A stretch of 64,000 nucleotides of DNA from JAGOPY01 sp964619555 (GTDB lineage Bacteria > Bacteroidota > Bacteroidia > Bacteroidales > JAGOPY01). Positions 42,534 through 51,752 of this stretch are shown here, piece after piece. The position numbers were made by a program, and so were the translations under genes. Each line of letters starts with the position of its first letter. The first letter of the stretch is position 1. Location of the stretch: NCBI GenBank assembly GCA_964619555.1, contig CAZUDV010000003.1, positions 124,001 to 188,000 of the forward strand, written 5' to 3'. A model generated the notes under the pieces. It was not told the DNA's origin and did no database searches. It saw only the letters and a program-made list of their open reading frames with translations.

Positions 42534-43391
42534 TCAAGGAAGCGTGATTTCAATCGTGATTCCATTCGCCAGGACTGTGGCTTTATTATCGCACGTCCCG
42601 TCGCCGTAATTCAGGGTACGCGTGGAATATCCTTCAGGAGTCAGTTCCAGTACGCCGCTTACGATCCATTCGCATGACCTTTCGACCCGCAGGGGCTGAA
42701 GGGATTCGATATAATAGTGATTATCCGAATAGGTGGTGCCATTGGCCGTCCCACTGATCTCGAAAACATCATCCATTACGGATGGCCAGCCAGTCTCTTC
42801 TCCTTCCACCCATATTCTGGTTCGTTCAGACTCCCAGGTGGCCTGCTGGCCGTCAGGATTGGTGATCACTCCATCCTGGACCGCTATGGAGAATGTGGCT
42901 TTGCCGCCGGAAATGTGTCCCAGATTTGTCACGGATTTCAGTCCTTCAATTTTATAGTTATTAACGTAATAATCCGTTGGAGTGATGGTGATTTGGGTCA
43001 GGGAATCGCGATACCTCCCGGTAATGGTACCGGTTAGCTTCCCTCTGCGGTATTTTCCGTCAATACCCTCACAATTGGTTTCACCGAAATCGACCGTGAT
43101 CGTTTTCGGCCAGTTAACGGTATCGAATGGCTGAATAGTAATCGTGGCACAACCTCCATCCAGCGTTGACTTGTCAAGGCCCGAATGATAAAGGTCGTTT
43201 TCGAGCTGACGGGTGGCCAGATCTACCTGGTTCAGAACATCGGCATAAAGATTATCAGCTATCACCTGGTCACTGCCAGATTCCCGGTAAACTTCATTAC
43301 CGTTCTCATCCTTTGAGCAACTGGTGATTATTACCGATAAGATTACTGCCATGAACAGGACTGCTCCGTGAAAAACCGGTCTTTTTTTCAT
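42534..43391 (-). CDS. Hypothetical lipoprotein, paralogue of the neighbouring gene
   Basis: A 285-aa lipoprotein. The signal peptide ends in the lipobox ITSC (Cys25), followed by Ser-Lys-Asp. The mature part is beta-rich with no known domain. It shares a layout with the protein at 43505-44332: a DG(K)YRRG block (EGIDGKYRRGKLTGTITG), a middle ISGTANGTTYSD segment, then a Cys-Trp pair (RSCEWIVSGVLEL) and a final GDGTCDNKATV. ATG 43391 is preferred over an ATG 12 codons upstream because it gives a standard lipoprotein signal. Function unknown; probably outer-membrane anchored. Confidence 0.75.
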   Translation of the reverse strand: MKKRPVFHGAVLFMAVILSVIITSCSKDENGNEVYRESGSDQVIADNLYADVLNQVDLATRQLENDLYHSGLDKSTLDGGCATITIQPFDTVNWPKTITVDFGETNCEGIDGKYRRGKLTGTITGRYRDSLTQITITPTDYYVNNYKIEGLKSVTNLGHISGGKATFSIAVQDGVITNPDGQQATWESERTRIWVEGEETGWPSVMDDVFEISGTANGTTYSDNHYYIESLQPLRVERSCEWIVSGVLELTPEGYSTRTLNYGDGTCDNKATVLANGITIEITLP

Positions 43392-43504
43392 TTTGATAGA
43401 TTTAAAGGTTAAAAAATAGATTTTCAAAAAGATACGGTAGATCTTCCGTCAATTTTTTAATAAGATGTTTGTTGGAGTAAAGGTTTAACGCAGGAAATCG
43501 AACT

Positions 43505-44332
43505 TTATTTGATCTGATCGAAAAAAGTGCTGTTATCAAAATAGAAGTAAAAAGTATTGGAGCAGCCGTCTTCCAAAACGTAATCGATATTTCCCGAGGT
43601 TATTTCTCCGGAAGGCACTGTGATCTGGCTGTTACCCTGGGCTATCCAGTAACAATCCAGCCAGTTGTATAGGGGCTCCTGGATATCGATTGAAAAACCG
43701 TACCCATCGCTGGATATTCCGGAAGCATTCCCGGTTACCAGGTATAGGTCGTCCTCGTGTATTTCCGGCGTAGTGGCGCCTTCTTCCCAGACCAGTGTAA
43801 GATCTGCCTGCATACGAACCCCGTTGAGCTTAGTCGTATCGGGAAGCATAACCAGGCTACTATCCAATGCCAGGAAGTATTCGTCCTTATTCCCGCTATT
43901 GAGTCCGACATGCTCGATGGTCATGGAAATCTCTATTAAAAAATCATCCACGAATAAACTATCCGTAGCAATCAGGACTGTGGTCCCCTCTTCAAATATG
44001 CTTCCGGTGAAATTCGCCACGAAATTGCCTCTTCTGAATTTCCCGTCCTGGCAGTAGCGGTTCTCAACCCCATAACCGAAGAGCAATGCGTTGTGAGCCG
44101 GGAGAAAAGTGACATCACAATTGTCGATATACCCATAACCATTATCGATGACCAACGTATCGTTCACTCCCTTGAAGAATGCATTCACCACTTCGAAAAC
44201 AGCGTCTTCGGCCCTGATATAATCTTTTGATGACAGCACATTGGGATTATAATCCGTTTCGGACGAGTTATTTTCCTTGCAGGAAGTAATGATGGAAAGA
44301 AATAAAATAATTATGACAATGCGGTTTTTCAT
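43505..44332 (-). CDS. Hypothetical lipoprotein, paralogue of the neighbouring gene
   Basis: A 275-aa lipoprotein with lipobox ITSC (Cys18). It resembles the 42534-43391 protein in order and spacing of motifs: DGKFRRGNFVANFTG, then LVTGNASGISSDG, then the Cys-Trp block LDCYWIAQGNSQI and a terminal EDGCSNTFYFYF. The pair looks like an old tandem duplication. There is no catalytic motif. The gap to the paralogue is 113 bases and the one to folA is 48 bases. Both genes read away from the folA-thyA cluster in the same direction. Confidence 0.75.
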   Translation of the reverse strand: MKNRIVIIILFLSIITSCKENNSSETDYNPNVLSSKDYIRAEDAVFEVVNAFFKGVNDTLVIDNGYGYIDNCDVTFLPAHNALLFGYGVENRYCQDGKFRRGNFVANFTGSIFEEGTTVLIATDSLFVDDFLIEISMTIEHVGLNSGNKDEYFLALDSSLVMLPDTTKLNGVRMQADLTLVWEEGATTPEIHEDDLYLVTGNASGISSDGYGFSIDIQEPLYNWLDCYWIAQGNSQITVPSGEITSGNIDYVLEDGCSNTFYFYFDNSTFFDQIK

Positions 44333-44380
44333 TCTGAAGTAACAAAGTGGAACCGGTATATTAACTGGCGAATATAGATT

Positions 44381-44869
44381 TTATTTTTCATAGACGAGGA
44401 AAGTATATGAAAAATCATTCTTATCGTCCGGTTCCATATCGATTTTTTCAATGAGCTTCCATGAATTCAGGTCTATTTCCGGAAAGTAAGTATCCGCATC
44501 AAAATCCTTATCCACCACGGTCAGGTACAATTTATTGGTGAAAGGCAGAAACTGCCTGTAAACCGAACCTCCTCCGATGATGAAGCTCTCTTCGCGCTCA
44601 TTGCACCACTCCATGGCTTCCTCAATGGAATGCACCATGACACAGCCATCAAATTTTTCGTCCCGGTTGTCCGTAATCACAATATTGGTTCTGTTCTTCA
44701 ACGGCCGGAACGGAAGTGACAGATAGGTAAGCCGGCCCATGATCACCTGGTGGCCCAGGGTGATCTCCTTAAATCGCTTCATGTCGGCCGGAATATGCCA
44801 GAGTAACTGGTTGTTCCTGCCGATAGCGCGGTTCCTGGCAATTGCCACTATTATGGATATTTTTTTCAT
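44381..44869 (-). CDS. folA: Dihydrofolate reductase
   Basis: A 162-aa DHFR that regenerates tetrahydrofolate after thymidylate synthesis. Motifs are IVAIARNRAIGRNNQLLWHIPADM with the active-site acidic residue, VIMGRLTYLSLPFRPL and FIIGGGSVYRQFLP. Its start overlaps the thyA stop by 4 bases (ATGA), so the two are translationally coupled. Confidence 0.96.
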   Translation of the reverse strand: MKKISIIVAIARNRAIGRNNQLLWHIPADMKRFKEITLGHQVIMGRLTYLSLPFRPLKNRTNIVITDNRDEKFDGCVMVHSIEEAMEWCNEREESFIIGGGSVYRQFLPFTNKLYLTVVDKDFDADTYFPEIDLNSWKLIEKIDMEPDDKNDFSYTFLVYEK

Positions 44870-45660
44870 ACGGATATTTCTCCTTTGATGTGCGGATGAA
44901 ACTGATAATGGTTAAGCTGGAAATCCCCGAAACTGAAGTCGAAAATATTCGTTATTCCGGGATTGATCTTCATTTCCGGCAAGGGGTAAGGCTCACGCGA
45001 CAGCTGGAGCCTTACCTGGTCAAGATGATTTAAATAGATGTGGGCATCCCCCAGCGTATGGATGAATTCTCCGGGCTTCAGCCCTGTTACCTGCGCGACC
45101 ATCATGGTCAGAAGTGCATAAGAGGCAATATTGAACGGGACCCCCAGGAAAATGTCGCAACTGCGCTGGTAAAGCTGGCAGGATAATTTACCTTCCGCCA
45201 CGTAGAACTGGAACAAAACATGGCATGGGGGCAATGCCATTTTATCCAGGTCGCCGACATTCCATGCGCTCACGATATGACGCCTGGAACCGGGATTTTT
45301 CCGGACAGCCTCTATAACCCCGGATATCTGGTCGATGCTGCCACCATCCGGGGTTGGCCAGGACCTCCACTGGTAACCATAAATATGACCTAGATCCCCG
45401 TTTTCGTCCGCCCATTCATCCCAGATACTTACATTATTATCATGAAGATATTTCAAATTAGTATCTCCCTTGAGAAACCACAGCAATTCGTGAATGATCG
45501 ACCTTAAATGAAGTTTTTTGGTGGTCATGACCGGGAAACCCACACCCAGGTCAAACCGCATCTGGTAGCCGAAAACACTGATCGTACCGGTCCCGGTCCG
45601 GTCATCCTTCCGGACTCCGTTTTTAAGTATATGATCCAATAAATCGAGATATTGTCTCAT
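44866..45660 (-). CDS. thyA: Thymidylate synthase
   Basis: A 264-aa ThyA, which methylates dUMP with methylene-tetrahydrofolate. The nucleophile Cys146 lies in LPPCHVLFQFY, at the same number as in the E. coli enzyme, and RTGTGTISVFGYQMRF and QRSCDIFLGVPFNIASYA are conserved. It is upstream of and overlaps folA, and lies 14 bases after the dipeptidase gene. Confidence 0.98.
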   Translation of the reverse strand: MRQYLDLLDHILKNGVRKDDRTGTGTISVFGYQMRFDLGVGFPVMTTKKLHLRSIIHELLWFLKGDTNLKYLHDNNVSIWDEWADENGDLGHIYGYQWRSWPTPDGGSIDQISGVIEAVRKNPGSRRHIVSAWNVGDLDKMALPPCHVLFQFYVAEGKLSCQLYQRSCDIFLGVPFNIASYALLTMMVAQVTGLKPGEFIHTLGDAHIYLNHLDQVRLQLSREPYPLPEMKINPGITNIFDFSFGDFQLNHYQFHPHIKGEISV

Positions 45661-45674
45661 CGTCGTTTCAATTA

Positions 45675-46931
45675 TCAGGACGCTTCTTTCTCCATCCTTT
45701 CAGACGTCTTTATGACTTCCCGGAATACGCGCATGAAATTGCCTCCCCAGATTTTCCGGATATCTTCATCGGAATATCCTCTCCGGATCAGTTCCAACGT
45801 TACATTAGGCATCTGGCTGGAATCCCTGCAGTCAGCCAGTGCTCCTCCCCCGTCAAAATCGGTTCCGATACCGACATGATCAATACCGGCAACCTTTACA
45901 ACATGATCGATATGGTCGACCATATCAGCCACGGTAGCCAGTTTTGGAGGAAACAGATCATCGATGGCATCCCACTCCTGTCCTGCTGTTTTTTTCTCTT
46001 CGGGCGCCAGGGATCCATAGTCGGGATATTTCCTGTCCCATTCGGCCCGGGCACTGTCGCGCTGAGGGTTGGGCTCTTCGGTCTTCACATAACCACTGAG
46101 AAAACAGATCTGGATAACGCCCCCGTTCAGGGCCAGGGCCGTCAGCATGGAATCTGTCAGATTCCTGGGATGATCGCACAAAGCCCGGCAATCTGAATGA
46201 GATGCGATGACGGGCGCCCGGGTTATTGCCAGCACATCATAAAAACTTTGATCTGACATATGGGATACATCGACCATGATACCCAGCCGGTTCATCTCCT
46301 TAACCACTTCTTTTCCAAAACCGCTTAGCCCGTGATGCTCGGGACCTTTCTTGTCCGTTGAAGAATCGCATATATCATTGTTCCTGGTATGGCACAACGT
46401 GACGTATCGTGCGCCTAAACGGTAATATTCCTGCAGCAGGGCAAGATCATTACCGATCACATAACCATTTTCAATGCCGATATAGATGCTCCGGAGCCCA
46501 TCCTTCTGGTTCCGGTAGGCATCCTCAGGTGTCAGGGCAAGTCTGGCCAGTTCAGGATTGTGACTGACACTGTTGCTAATATTGTCAAACTGAATCAGTG
46601 CCCTTTGCCTGACAACGGCATTTATGGAGTCATTTCGCTTGCCCTGCCCGACAAATACCGCCAGGAATACCGCATCCAACCCACCCTGCTCCATTTTACG
46701 AATATCCACGCAATTTCTGAAGCCCTGGTTACCGCTTCTTCCTGAAAAATCGAAACCTTCATCATCCAGGTAAAACGGTGTGTCGGTATGAGAATCGATG
46801 GTCAGCACCTTATTGTGGATCTTAATGGATGTTTTTTCCTTCTCCCCTTTCATGTTATTGGTATAAACAAATCCGAAACCGGTAAATAAAAAGAAAAGGA
46901 TAAACAGGTAGAGAATGTCTCGATATTTCAT
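45675..46931 (-). CDS. Membrane dipeptidase (peptidase M19)
   Basis: A 418-aa metallodipeptidase with an N-terminal signal or anchor (LYLFILFFLFTGFGFVY). Zinc-site residues are visible in IDSHTDTPFYL, the glutamate of IGIENGY, VDVSHMSD and ASHSDCRALCDHPRN; HVGIGTDFDGGG is the conserved C-terminal element. Family members cleave dipeptides, including ones with a C-terminal D-residue. It is 23 bases downstream of nupC and 14 upstream of thyA, so it is transcribed with the nucleotide genes without an obvious functional link. Confidence 0.92.
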   Translation of the reverse strand: MKYRDILYLFILFFLFTGFGFVYTNNMKGEKEKTSIKIHNKVLTIDSHTDTPFYLDDEGFDFSGRSGNQGFRNCVDIRKMEQGGLDAVFLAVFVGQGKRNDSINAVVRQRALIQFDNISNSVSHNPELARLALTPEDAYRNQKDGLRSIYIGIENGYVIGNDLALLQEYYRLGARYVTLCHTRNNDICDSSTDKKGPEHHGLSGFGKEVVKEMNRLGIMVDVSHMSDQSFYDVLAITRAPVIASHSDCRALCDHPRNLTDSMLTALALNGGVIQICFLSGYVKTEEPNPQRDSARAEWDRKYPDYGSLAPEEKKTAGQEWDAIDDLFPPKLATVADMVDHIDHVVKVAGIDHVGIGTDFDGGGALADCRDSSQMPNVTLELIRRGYSDEDIRKIWGGNFMRVFREVIKTSERMEKEAS

Positions 46932-46954
46932 TTATTAAAGTCTTTATGGAAAAT

Positions 46955-48370
46955 TTACCCCAGGATCATGGCCACCAGCGTAGCTGATAACAGGGATGCC
47001 AGTGCGCCGCCCAGCAAGGCTCTGAATCCCAGTTGCGACAGCAGGGCCCGTTGATTTGGAGCCAGTGCCCCTATGCCCCCGATTTGTATTCCCACTGATG
47101 AAAAATTTGCGAAACCGCACAGGATATAAACCGAAAGGATGATCGATTTCTGATCATAAAAAACCCCGCTGCTGATGAGGTCCTTCAGGCTGATGTAGGC
47201 GACCATTTCATTGAGAATGATCTTTTCTCCCAGCAACTGGCCAACAAGCGTCATATCCCTGGCGTGCACGCCCATTGCCCATGTCAGGGGAGAAAGGGTG
47301 TACCCGAGTATGAACTGAAGGCTGATTTTTGAATACTGTCCTCCGGTCATACCGGCGATCAGGTTGTTCAATTGCGTCCAGTCGCCGATCTTGCCAAGGA
47401 TGAAATTCAGGAAATATATCCCGGCAATAAAAGCGATCAGCATAGCTGCCACGTTGACTGCCAGACGCAAACCCTGGCCGGTTCCATTGGCTATGGCATC
47501 CAGGATGTTGGAGCCTATCTTTTCCCGGCTGACCACGATTTCACTTTCAATGGGTTCTGTTTGTGGCACCAGCATCTTTGCCGTTACGATTGCTCCCGGT
47601 GCTGCCATTACGCTGGCAGTGATCAGGTGTTTGGCAAAGATCAGCTTGCTGGCGGGATCAATCCCGCCCAACAGACCGGTATAAATGGCAAGGACACCAC
47701 CAGCCATGGTCGCCATACCCGCCACCATCACCAGCATCATTTCCGACTTGTTCATCTTATGCAGATATTCCTTAATCAGGAAAGGCGCTTCTGTCTGTCC
47801 GAGAAATACATTGCTGGATGCCACCAGGCTTTCGGGGCCTGAGATTTTCAGAGCTTTTTTAAGCAGCCAGGCAAAGACATATACCACCTTCTGGATGATA
47901 CCATAATAAAAAAGGACACTGGTCAGCGCTGAAAAGAATATGATCGTAGGCAGTATGATAAAGGCAAAGTTGATCAGGCCTTTTTCCACTTGATTGGTGA
48001 CCAGCGACTTGAAAAGAAATTCAGTGCCTGCGTAAGACGAATCCAGGATTTTAATGAATATTTTCCCGATAAATTCTATGATATGCTGGATGGCCGGCAC
48101 TTTTAATACCGCCAGCGCAACCAGCAACTGGATCAGGAGTCCGAACAGGACCACCCTCCAGCTGATCGCCTTCCGGTTCGCACTGAACAGGTAACACAGT
48201 GCCAGTAAAACTGTCATGCCCAGCATTCCTCTAAGTAAAGAGGTAATAGAGAATCCTTGTCCGGCTCCCTGTATGGCGTTCGTCACTTCGACACCTGTCT
48301 GGGCTGTCACGAATTCTGGTACTATCAACAGTACCAGCAACGGCAACAGCATAATCATTTTTCGATTCAT
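46955..48370 (-). CDS. nupC: NupC-type concentrative nucleoside transporter
   Basis: A 471-aa polytopic protein of the CNT family. Characteristic blocks are FVFGSL-like ETEAPFLIKEY (GQTEAPFLIKEYLHKM), MTGGQYSKISLQFILGYTLSPLTWAMGV and CGFANFSSVGIQIGGIGALAP. It imports nucleosides with a cation. The N-terminal 75 residues form a signal-like extension before the core, beginning with LLPLLVLLIVPEFVTAQ, longer than in E. coli NupC (400 aa). Its place before thyA-folA fits nucleoside salvage. Confidence 0.92.
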   Translation of the reverse strand: MNRKMIMLLPLLVLLIVPEFVTAQTGVEVTNAIQGAGQGFSITSLLRGMLGMTVLLALCYLFSANRKAISWRVVLFGLLIQLLVALAVLKVPAIQHIIEFIGKIFIKILDSSYAGTEFLFKSLVTNQVEKGLINFAFIILPTIIFFSALTSVLFYYGIIQKVVYVFAWLLKKALKISGPESLVASSNVFLGQTEAPFLIKEYLHKMNKSEMMLVMVAGMATMAGGVLAIYTGLLGGIDPASKLIFAKHLITASVMAAPGAIVTAKMLVPQTEPIESEIVVSREKIGSNILDAIANGTGQGLRLAVNVAAMLIAFIAGIYFLNFILGKIGDWTQLNNLIAGMTGGQYSKISLQFILGYTLSPLTWAMGVHARDMTLVGQLLGEKIILNEMVAYISLKDLISSGVFYDQKSIILSVYILCGFANFSSVGIQIGGIGALAPNQRALLSQLGFRALLGGALASLLSATLVAMILG

Positions 48371-48384
48371 AGAATATTATTGTG

Positions 48385-48419
48385 GCTTAATAAAATAAAC
48401 CTGCCTTAACAGGTTTATT
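48385..48419 (-). terminator. Probable intrinsic terminator after the bifunctional-nuclease gene
   Basis: A 10-bp inverted repeat (48394-48403 with 48410-48419), loop of 6 bases, is followed on the minus strand by a T-rich run (TTTTATT). It separates the gene at 48456 from nupC. The stem is AT-rich, so strength is uncertain. Confidence 0.6.
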
Positions 48420-48455
48420 CATTTCTTTCTCATCGCTGCAGGCCTGCAACGACTT

Positions 48456-49040
48456 TCATTCTTCTTCCCTCTTTTTAATTTCATCCCGCAGCCTGGAAGC
48501 TTTTTCATAATCTTCCTGGTCCACGGCTTTTTCCAGCATTTCTTTCAATTCGCCCAGGGTATACTCCTCAAACTCTGTTTCCGGCAGATCTTCGGCCGAC
48601 GTCAGAATGGTCTCCGCTGAACCGCTCTTCTCGTCCATGAGCATACCTGCTTCCTTCATAATGTTCTCATAGGTATAAATCGGACATTTAAAGCGAATAG
48701 CAAGTGCAACGGCATCGGAGGTCCTGGAATCGATAATGCTTTCCGTATTGTTCTGCGTGCAGACCAGTTTGGCATGAAAAACGCCTTGTTTGAACATATC
48801 GATGATAACCTCTTTGATCTGGATGTTGTAATTGTCTGCAAAGCTTTTAAAGAGATCGTGGGTGAGCGGCCGAGAGGGTTTCATTTTCTCCAGTTCAACT
48901 GCAATGGCCTGAGCCTCAAACCCACCGATGATAATAGGCAGTCTTCTCTTCCCCTTGGCCTCCCCCAGTATCAGGGCATATGCACCACTTTGAGACTGGC
49001 TGTATGACATCCCTATTATCTCGAGCCTGATCTTCTCCAT
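48456..49040 (-). CDS. Bifunctional nuclease (DUF151) domain protein with UvrB/UvrC motif
   Basis: A 194-aa protein. Residues 1-130 are a BFN/DUF151 domain (LPIIIGGFEAQAIAVELEKM, SRTSDAVALAIRFKCPIY). Residues 155-190 hold a UVR motif of the kind that mediates UvrB-UvrC contact (LKEMLEKAVDQEDYEKASRLR). BFN proteins from plants and some bacteria cut DNA and RNA; in Thermotoga the fold is known but the cellular role is not. The UVR tail is usual in Bacteroidota members. It is divergent from the pyrophosphatase gene. Confidence 0.9.
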   Translation of the reverse strand: MEKIRLEIIGMSYSQSQSGAYALILGEAKGKRRLPIIIGGFEAQAIAVELEKMKPSRPLTHDLFKSFADNYNIQIKEVIIDMFKQGVFHAKLVCTQNNTESIIDSRTSDAVALAIRFKCPIYTYENIMKEAGMLMDEKSGSAETILTSAEDLPETEFEEYTLGELKEMLEKAVDQEDYEKASRLRDEIKKREEE

Positions 49041-49122
49041 CTGATTGGTTAATTCATTTTGTTTGGACGGTTAAAAGTAGGATAAATTTTCTTTGGTCAG
49101 GATTCATGTTGATAAAATGGGA

Positions 49123-49152
49123 TTGCATTTTTAAAATACTTTTTTACTTTTG
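49123..49152 (+). promoter_or_regulatory. Promoter of the membrane pyrophosphatase gene
   Basis: TTG (49123-49125), 19 bases, then TACTTTTG (49145-49152) followed by C. This is the best complete Bacteroidota promoter in the window, 36 bases upstream of the ATG. Confidence 0.65.
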
Positions 49153-49188
49153 CTTGCCTCACTACTTCTTAACCAAAAATCAAGCAAT

Positions 49189-51594
49189 ATGAAAAAAGTT
49201 CTTACGTTGTTGTCTGCTTTTCTTTTGCCGGCAATGACCTTTGCGAGTGAAGCGGATCTGGTGATTCCCTCCGAGATCAAGTCACAGACAATCTTGTACT
49301 GGGGCTTTCTCATCACCATACTCGGCTTTCTATTCGGGCTTTACCAGTTTGTCCAGGTGAAAAAGCTCAAAGCTCACAGTTCCATGCTGGATGTCGCAAA
49401 AGTCATCTACGAAACCTGCAAAACGTATTTGTTGCAGCAGGGCCGCTTTCTTATGATCCTGTTTTTGTTCATCGGCGCAGCCATTGCATTTTATTTCGGC
49501 TATCTTTCGCACGATCCGAATAATCCTGAAGGCGGATTCGGTATTGGCGGTGTGCTGATGATATTAGGCTGGACGATCGTCGGTATTCTCGGTTCCTACA
49601 CGGTTGCATGGTTTGGGATCCGCATGAATACCCTGGCCAATTCGAGGATGGCCTTTGCTTCCCTCGAAAGAAAACCGATCAAACTCCTGAATATCCCGCT
49701 ATCGGCGGGTATGAGCATCGGAGTGGTCCTGATATGCATGGAACTGATCATGATGCTGATCATCCTGATGTTTGTTCCGGGGAAATATGCAGGCGCCAGT
49801 TTTATCGGATTCGCCATCGGGGAATCGCTTGGCGCCTCGGCTTTGAGGATTGCCGGCGGTATCTTCACAAAGATCGCCGATATTGGTTCTGACCTGATGA
49901 AGGTCGTATTCAAGATCGGAGAAGATGATCCGAGGAATCCGGGGGTTATCGCCGATTGCACCGGGGATAACGCGGGAGATTCCGTAGGCCCTACAGCCGA
50001 CGGTTTTGAAACCTACGGGGTCACCGGAGTGGCGCTTATATCCTTCATACTGCTTGCCGTTCACGATATTGCCATCCAGACCCAAATGCTGGCCTGGATC
50101 TTCGTAATGCGTATTCTGATGATCGTCACATCGATAGTCGCTTACTGGATTAACCGTGCCATCAGCAATGCACGTTTCGGAGGCAAGGATGACCTGGATT
50201 TCGAGCAACCTCTTACCAGCCTCGTCTGGATCACTTCTATCCTCTCCATTATTGTGACCTTTATCGCCAGTTACCTTATGATCGGTGACCTTCCTCATCA
50301 ACTCTGGATGACCTTATCAATCATAATCAGCTTCGGCACCCTGGGAGCGGCTCTCATTCCCGAATTTACCAAGATATTCACAAGCCCTAAATCCCGTCAT
50401 GTGGCGGAAATTGTAGAATCCTCCAGGCAGGGCGGTGCATCCCTGACCATCCTGTCAGGTCTGGTCGCCGGTAATTTCAGCGCCTTCTGGAAAGGAATGG
50501 TGTTCTTCGTCCTGATGTTTGGTGCTTATATCGCAAGCACCTACCATCTGAACGAATACATGGATTACCAGACCATTTTTGCATTCGGACTGGTAGCTTT
50601 CGGTATGCTGGGCATGGGACCCGTGACCATCGCAGTCGACAGTTACGGGCCCGTAACGGATAATGCCCAATCCATCTACGAGCTTTCGCTGATCGAGAAA
50701 ATACCGGGAGTCGAAAAGGAAATTGAAAAGGATTTCGGTTTCAAGCCTGATTTCGAGAAATCAAAACACTATCTGGAAGCTAATGATGGCGCCGGAAACA
50801 CCTTCAAGGCCACTGCCAAACCTGTGCTCATCGGCACGGCGGTTGTGGGTGCCACCACCATGATCTTCTCCCTTATCCTGGTCATTAAAAAAACATTGGG
50901 TGTTGAACCGGAACAGATCCTCAATTTGCTCAATCCTTACTCGATCCTCGGATTTATCCTCGGAGGAGCGGTCATATATTGGTTCACGGGGGCATCCACC
51001 CAGGCCGTGAGTACCGGGGCCAGCAGGGCGGTCGAGTATATCAAAAAGAATATTAACCTCGACCCAAATGCCGAACTTAAAGCCTCCACGGAAAAATCTA
51101 AGGAAGTGGTCAAGATCTGTACCGTTTATGCCCAGAAAGGGATGATCAATATCTTTATTGCCATTTTCTTCTTTGCCCTGGCTTTTGCCTGTCTGGCAGC
51201 CCCGGCTAATGACAAAGTCGCACCGGTCGCCCTGTTTGTTAGTTACCTGATATCCATTGCCGTGTTCGGATTGTTCCAGGCTATTTTCATGGCCAATGCC
51301 GGCGGGGCATGGGATAATGCCAAGAAAGTGGTGGAAGTGGACCTTAAGGAAAAAGGTACTGAACTGCACGCTGCCACCGTGATTGGCGACACAGTCGGGG
51401 ACCCGTTCAAGGATACCAGTTCGGTCGCCCTGAACCCGATCATCAAGTTCACTACCTTATTCGGACTTTTGGCAATGGAAATAGCCCTGGCGGTGCAATT
51501 CAGGGATATCGCCCCCTATTTTGGAATTGCCTTCCTGCTGATATCACTTGTTTTCGTTTACCGTTCCTTCTATAAAATGAGAATAAAAGGCTGA
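49189..51594 (+). CDS. hppA: Membrane-bound proton/sodium-translocating pyrophosphatase, divergent type
   Basis: An 801-aa integral membrane pyrophosphatase with about 16 segments that couples PPi hydrolysis to ion pumping. The main catalytic block is recognisable but altered: DIGSDLMKVVFKIGEDDPRN and then GVIADCTGDNAGDSVGPTADGFETYG, where canonical enzymes read GADLVGKVE and DNVGDCAGMAADLFE. The position that determines K+ dependence holds Lys540 (GNTFKAT), which in the family indicates K+ independence. Together this suggests the evolutionarily divergent clade. Ion specificity is not certain. ATG 49189 (MKKVLTLL) was chosen over one 13 codons upstream because the latter overlaps the promoter element. 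Confidence 0.9.
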   Translation: MKKVLTLLSAFLLPAMTFASEADLVIPSEIKSQTILYWGFLITILGFLFGLYQFVQVKKLKAHSSMLDVAKVIYETCKTYLLQQGRFLMILFLFIGAAIAFYFGYLSHDPNNPEGGFGIGGVLMILGWTIVGILGSYTVAWFGIRMNTLANSRMAFASLERKPIKLLNIPLSAGMSIGVVLICMELIMMLIILMFVPGKYAGASFIGFAIGESLGASALRIAGGIFTKIADIGSDLMKVVFKIGEDDPRNPGVIADCTGDNAGDSVGPTADGFETYGVTGVALISFILLAVHDIAIQTQMLAWIFVMRILMIVTSIVAYWINRAISNARFGGKDDLDFEQPLTSLVWITSILSIIVTFIASYLMIGDLPHQLWMTLSIIISFGTLGAALIPEFTKIFTSPKSRHVAEIVESSRQGGASLTILSGLVAGNFSAFWKGMVFFVLMFGAYIASTYHLNEYMDYQTIFAFGLVAFGMLGMGPVTIAVDSYGPVTDNAQSIYELSLIEKIPGVEKEIEKDFGFKPDFEKSKHYLEANDGAGNTFKATAKPVLIGTAVVGATTMIFSLILVIKKTLGVEPEQILNLLNPYSILGFILGGAVIYWFTGASTQAVSTGASRAVEYIKKNINLDPNAELKASTEKSKEVVKICTVYAQKGMINIFIAIFFFALAFACLAAPANDKVAPVALFVSYLISIAVFGLFQAIFMANAGGAWDNAKKVVEVDLKEKGTELHAATVIGDTVGDPFKDTSSVALNPIIKFTTLFGLLAMEIALAVQFRDIAPYFGIAFLLISLVFVYRSFYKMRIKG

Positions 51595-51612
51595 AAAACA
51601 TTTCTATAAAAT

Positions 51613-51645
51613 AAAAGGCTGCATACACGAGTGCAGCCTTTTTTA
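51613..51645 (+). terminator. Rho-independent terminator of hppA
   Basis: Stem AAGGCTGCA/TGCAGCCTT (51615-51623 with 51632-51640), loop of 8 bases, followed by a run of T. It lies 18 bases after the hppA stop. Confidence 0.9.
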
Positions 51646-51711
51646 TTTGATTTCATTGTTATTTTTTTAACAAATAATGAACCTTGTTCAGCTATATCTG
51701 TTAAAGATTAT

Positions 51712-51719
51712 TAATTTTG
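51712..51719 (+). promoter_or_regulatory. -7 promoter element for gcvP
   Basis: TAATTTTG followed by C lies 33 bases before ATG 51753 and overlaps the earlier in-frame start at 51717, so the later ATG is preferred. Confidence 0.55.
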
Positions 51720-51752
51720 CCGTCCTTCAAAAGACTTAATTCTAATCTTACC

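Noticed and set aside
49699..50301. 200-codon open frame antisense to hppA
   Set aside because: Low-complexity Asp/Gly/His/Arg translation, as expected from the complement of a membrane-protein gene.
51595..51752. Glycine riboswitch before gcvP
   Set aside because: The stretch between the hppA terminator and the promoter is too short and the implied leader is only about 30 bases.
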